Source: Bacillus sp. BP-3 (GTDB taxonomy: Bacteria > Bacillota > Bacilli > Bacillales > Bacillaceae_G). Taken from it: a stretch of DNA of 64,000 bases. The position numbers and the translations under genes were made by a program. Position 1 is the stretch's first letter. Every line of letters starts with the position of its first letter. Location of the stretch: the NCBI RefSeq assembly GCF_028401955.1, contig NZ_JAQOTJ010000003.1, positions 62,001-126,000 on the forward strand, read 5' to 3'. Shown one piece after another: positions 61,431 to 64,000 of this stretch. The notes under the pieces were generated by a model. The model searched no databases. It was given only the letters and a program-made list of their open reading frames with translations, and was not told the origin of the DNA.

Positions 61431-62820
61431 ACTCGGGAGAAAATTTGCCATTACCATCTCTGTTTGTATTATTTGTATTTTTTCGTTCTCTATGTTGATT
61501 ACCAACTATTTTTTGCCCCGCTATTATGTACACAGAGTGAAACAGGATTTAAATGCCATTTCAAAAGAAATTACATCTATGGAATACAATGATTTTATAA
61601 ATTCTGTGGCGGACCTCGAGAAAAAACATAACTTGACAATTGTATATGAGCCCATCAGCAATGATGAGGAAAGTTTCAATTGGTCGCTGCGTGCACAGCT
61701 GGCAAAAAAGGGGCTGACATTGAATAAGTTTTGGGTTACAAAGGAAACATTGCAGAACGTGAAAAACGGAACCCTTGTAAATAAGCTATACGACCAAGGG
61801 AAGCTGAAGTCGAGTTTTTTGACAAGTTATACGGTAAAGGAGGGCGTATTTATAATGGTAGGTGAATCTATCGTACATTTTAATGAAACAGCCTATATCA
61901 TTAATACGTTTAACCTGTATGTCCTCATTTTTGCTATTTTTGTTCTCGTTGTATTGGTATGGATATGGTCGCGGAAAATTACAAGCCCTTTACAGAAGTT
62001 GACAGATATTTCTAAAAATATCGCCATGCTAGATTTCAAAAAAACTAATATACGGACAAATGATGAAATCGAAGATCTAGCCAATAGTATTAATGTAATG
62101 AGTGATGCATTGAAAGTGGCGCATGAGGATTTAAATAGAAAAAACAAAAACTTAAAACTGTTCATGTCAGATATTACGCATGAGCTAAAAACACCCCTAT
62201 CTTTAATTAAAGCATATTCCGTAGGCATTCAGGACGGCTTAGATGATGGCACGTATGTTCATACAATATTGAAGCAAACTGATAATATATCTGCGTTAAT
62301 AGACGAATTGCTCGAATTTTCAAGGATAGAGCGGGAAGAATTGCACAAGGAGCCATTCGATTTGCTAGCTTTGTTTCAACATTGTTTGGCGAAGCATGAA
62401 ATTGAAATCCAGCTTAAAGAAATTCATCTTTCGATCCAACAGGAAGATAAGGCATTATGGATCACAGCAGACCTCAGCAAGATTGAGAAGGTGCTAAACA
62501 ATCTGCTTAGTAATGCCATCAAGTACACACAAAATAAGAAAATTGATATACGATTTGAAGAAAAGGAGGATAGAATTCTCTTCACAGTGGAGAACGGTAC
62601 AAATATAAAGGAAACGGAGATTGAAAATATTTGGGAGCCCTTTTATGTGATTGAATCTTCACGAAGCAAAGATAAATCTGGCACTGGTCTAGGATTAACA
62701 ATTGTCCAGTCTATTCTGAACCGCCATCAATTTGATTACGGTGTGTCCCTATGTGAGGACATCATTCAATTTTATATTTGTTTTCCGAAGAGTGTCTCTT
62801 CCGGCAAAAAAAGCAGCTAG
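61423..62820 (+). CDS. Sensor histidine kinase
   Basis: 465 residues: helix 1 (about 10-30), an extracytoplasmic sensor (31-160), helix 2 (about 165-187), HAMP, HisKA 'DITHELKTPLSLIKAYS' and HATPase ('NNLLSNAIKYTQNKK', 'IWEPFYVIESSRSKDKSGTGLGLTIVQSIL'). The D/G1 box region is degenerate ('VENGTNI' in place of DxGxGI), so ATP binding deserves checking. Membrane protein; forms a two-component pair with the preceding gene. Confidence 0.9.
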   Translation: MNKLGRKFAITISVCIICIFSFSMLITNYFLPRYYVHRVKQDLNAISKEITSMEYNDFINSVADLEKKHNLTIVYEPISNDEESFNWSLRAQLAKKGLTLNKFWVTKETLQNVKNGTLVNKLYDQGKLKSSFLTSYTVKEGVFIMVGESIVHFNETAYIINTFNLYVLIFAIFVLVVLVWIWSRKITSPLQKLTDISKNIAMLDFKKTNIRTNDEIEDLANSINVMSDALKVAHEDLNRKNKNLKLFMSDITHELKTPLSLIKAYSVGIQDGLDDGTYVHTILKQTDNISALIDELLEFSRIEREELHKEPFDLLALFQHCLAKHEIEIQLKEIHLSIQQEDKALWITADLSKIEKVLNNLLSNAIKYTQNKKIDIRFEEKEDRILFTVENGTNIKETEIENIWEPFYVIESSRSKDKSGTGLGLTIVQSILNRHQFDYGVSLCEDIIQFYICFPKSVSSGKKSS

Positions 62821-62849
62821 CCATATGTGAATGGATAGCTGCTTTTTTG
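62811..62849 (+). terminator. Terminator after the kinase gene
   Basis: AAGCAGCTA...TAGCTGCTTTTTT, stem overlapping the stop codon. Confidence 0.75.
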
Positions 62850-62921
62850 TTATTTTACCGAGTTTGTAACATTGGCGTCACAATGTGGACTTATAGTAGG
62901 TGACAGAAGGAGGTTTACAAG

Positions 62922-64000
62922 ATGAAAAAAGCAATTTGTTATGTGATTATTTCTGTTTTATTACTTATCACGTTTCCCTCTGTGTATTATGCAAAGGGTG
63001 AAAAGAAGAAGATAAATGAGGGGCACAAATTTCAATACAGTGACTTCTCATTTGACGTTACACCAGAAACTGGTGAAATCGTCGTGGAGAAGGATGGCGT
63101 AAAGGAAAGTGCTTCTCTTCCTGTTCCAAAGAAAAAGGTTGCGGATGTAAAAAAGACAGACCGCCTGGTGTCGTGGAGCTATCCAGACGATAAGATGGAA
63201 ATCAAGGTAGAGAAAAAGAAATATTATTTGGATATTACGCTGAAATCAGATGGGGCAAAACAATTCGAATGGCCAAAAGTAAGTGCAAATAGTTATACTT
63301 TGCCTCTATGGGAAGGTAAGCGAATACCAGCTGATGACCCATATTGGAAAGAATTCTTGAAGGATGAAGAGTTTTCATTTATTGAAAGTTTTTCTATGAG
63401 GTTCTTTGCATTGGATAAGTCTAAATATTCGATTGTATATATTGCGAACAATATGTTTAACGATAGCATCCATTTCAATACGGATGGTAATATACAATTT
63501 AGCTTTACTCATAAGTTTCCATCAATTAATCCAAATAAGGAGTATGGATTCAGATTATATGTGACGGATCCTGACCCTTCTCAAATCGCTCAAGTGTATA
63601 AGAACTATATAAAGGAGAAAGGAGAGTTCAAAACACTTACGGAGAAAGCGAAAGAAAATCCGAACATCAAAAAACTGTACGGTGCTCCTCATATCTATTT
63701 ATGGAATGAGAATGCAATTACAGTGGAGAATATTCGTTGGAATCAGTTGAAGAGTAAATTGGATGACCCGTTTATCGCTTGGATGGAACAATTGCTGAAG
63801 CAGACAGAAGACGGCTCCACAGAGTTTGAAGCAGCTATTAGCGAATTGAATAAACAAGAATATATTGATAAATATCAAAAAAATATAATTATTCGTTCGT
63901 TTAATAAAGTACTGAAACTAGATCAGTTCTATAATAATGCAATATTCCCGAATACGGACAACGAATCGAAAAAATTGTTGGAGAAAGGAATTTCTCATTT
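62922..64000 (+). CDS. Exported protein, probably GH129-like glycosidase (partial, runs off the window)
   Basis: At least 359 residues are encoded before the window edge, open to the end. AGGAGG lies eight bases before the ATG. Signal peptide about 1-24 ('VIISVLLLITFPSVYYAKG'). Segments such as 'LPLWEGKRIPADDPYWKEFL', 'SIVYIANNMFNDSIHFN', 'KEYGFRLYVTDPDPSQIAQVYKNY' and 'NIKKLYGAPHIYLWNE' resemble Bacillus proteins annotated as glycoside hydrolases of the GH101/GH129 group. Probably acts on extracellular glycans and is controlled by the adjacent two-component system. The family call is from memory. Confidence 0.6.
   Translation, partial: MKKAICYVIISVLLLITFPSVYYAKGEKKKINEGHKFQYSDFSFDVTPETGEIVVEKDGVKESASLPVPKKKVADVKKTDRLVSWSYPDDKMEIKVEKKKYYLDITLKSDGAKQFEWPKVSANSYTLPLWEGKRIPADDPYWKEFLKDEEFSFIESFSMRFFALDKSKYSIVYIANNMFNDSIHFNTDGNIQFSFTHKFPSINPNKEYGFRLYVTDPDPSQIAQVYKNYIKEKGEFKTLTEKAKENPNIKKLYGAPHIYLWNENAITVENIRWNQLKSKLDDPFIAWMEQLLKQTEDGSTEFEAAISELNKQEYIDKYQKNIIIRSFNKVLKLDQFYNNAIFPNTDNESKKLLEKGISH

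Overview
The window is chromosomal DNA of a Bacillus cereus-group bacterium, or possibly a large accessory replicon carrying chromosome-like genes. The signs are low G+C, strong AGGAGG-type ribosome sites, frequent TTG/GTG starts, many rho-independent terminators, an IS231 element, bcr-like dispersed repeats, a Rap-Phr pair, SAM and lysine riboswitches, and proteins recognisable as B. cereus types (PhaZ, HssRS-like, lysine-riboswitch permease). No rRNA, tRNA, CRISPR array or prophage was seen.

Layout. 1-2.2 kb: an MacB/FtsX-type ABC exporter behind a 13-bp palindromic operator. 2.25-3.3 kb: a YbaK-type deacylase and an RraA-fold protein. 3.8-9.4 kb: the most coherent system in the window, a five-gene uptake operon made of an LPXTG-anchored protein with a transcobalamin-like beta domain (DUF4430) and an alpha/alpha toroid, a DUF4430 lipoprotein, and complete ECF T, double-A and S components. 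It is probably a cobalamin or corrinoid capture and import system. 9.8-11.1 kb: a Rap regulator with a Phr peptide in which the signal hexapeptide occurs twice. 11.2-13.3 kb: gene remnants, a SAM riboswitch in front of an unknown 83-residue protein, and a deleted flavodoxin-fold gene. 13.3-23.3 kb: a serine hydrolase, two MFS transporters, MarR, PhaZ, a NETI protein, a DUF378 protein, and a serC-serA-DUF1015 operon. 23.4-36.8 kb: an HssRS-like two-component system, an SF1 helicase, acetyltransferases, a frameshifted hydrolase, YdcF-like, acyl-CoA dehydrogenase, CutC, signal peptidase I, sirtuin, a P-loop kinase and an IscA-like protein. 36.8-53.3 kb: a lysine-riboswitch permease, MocR/EamA and MarR/MFS pairs, azoreductase, Nudix and VOC proteins, and a MoxR-DUF58-DUF4129 operon.

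53.3-58.95 kb is a mobile-element graveyard. It holds a dead IS3-type transposase, a Tn4430-like Tn3-family terminal repeat, one intact IS231, several IS231 end fragments, a resolvase tail, a frameshifted HAD phosphatase and two unknown cargo genes (a membrane protein and a lipoprotein) separated by copies of a repeat. The window ends with a metallophosphoesterase and a second two-component system followed by an exported, probably GH129-like protein that runs off the end.

The ECF operon shares stop/start overlaps and so looks co-transcribed and co-translated. Rap and Phr overlap by one base. Several transporters have a linked regulator with inverted-repeat operators. All functional statements come from reading motifs; no database search was run.
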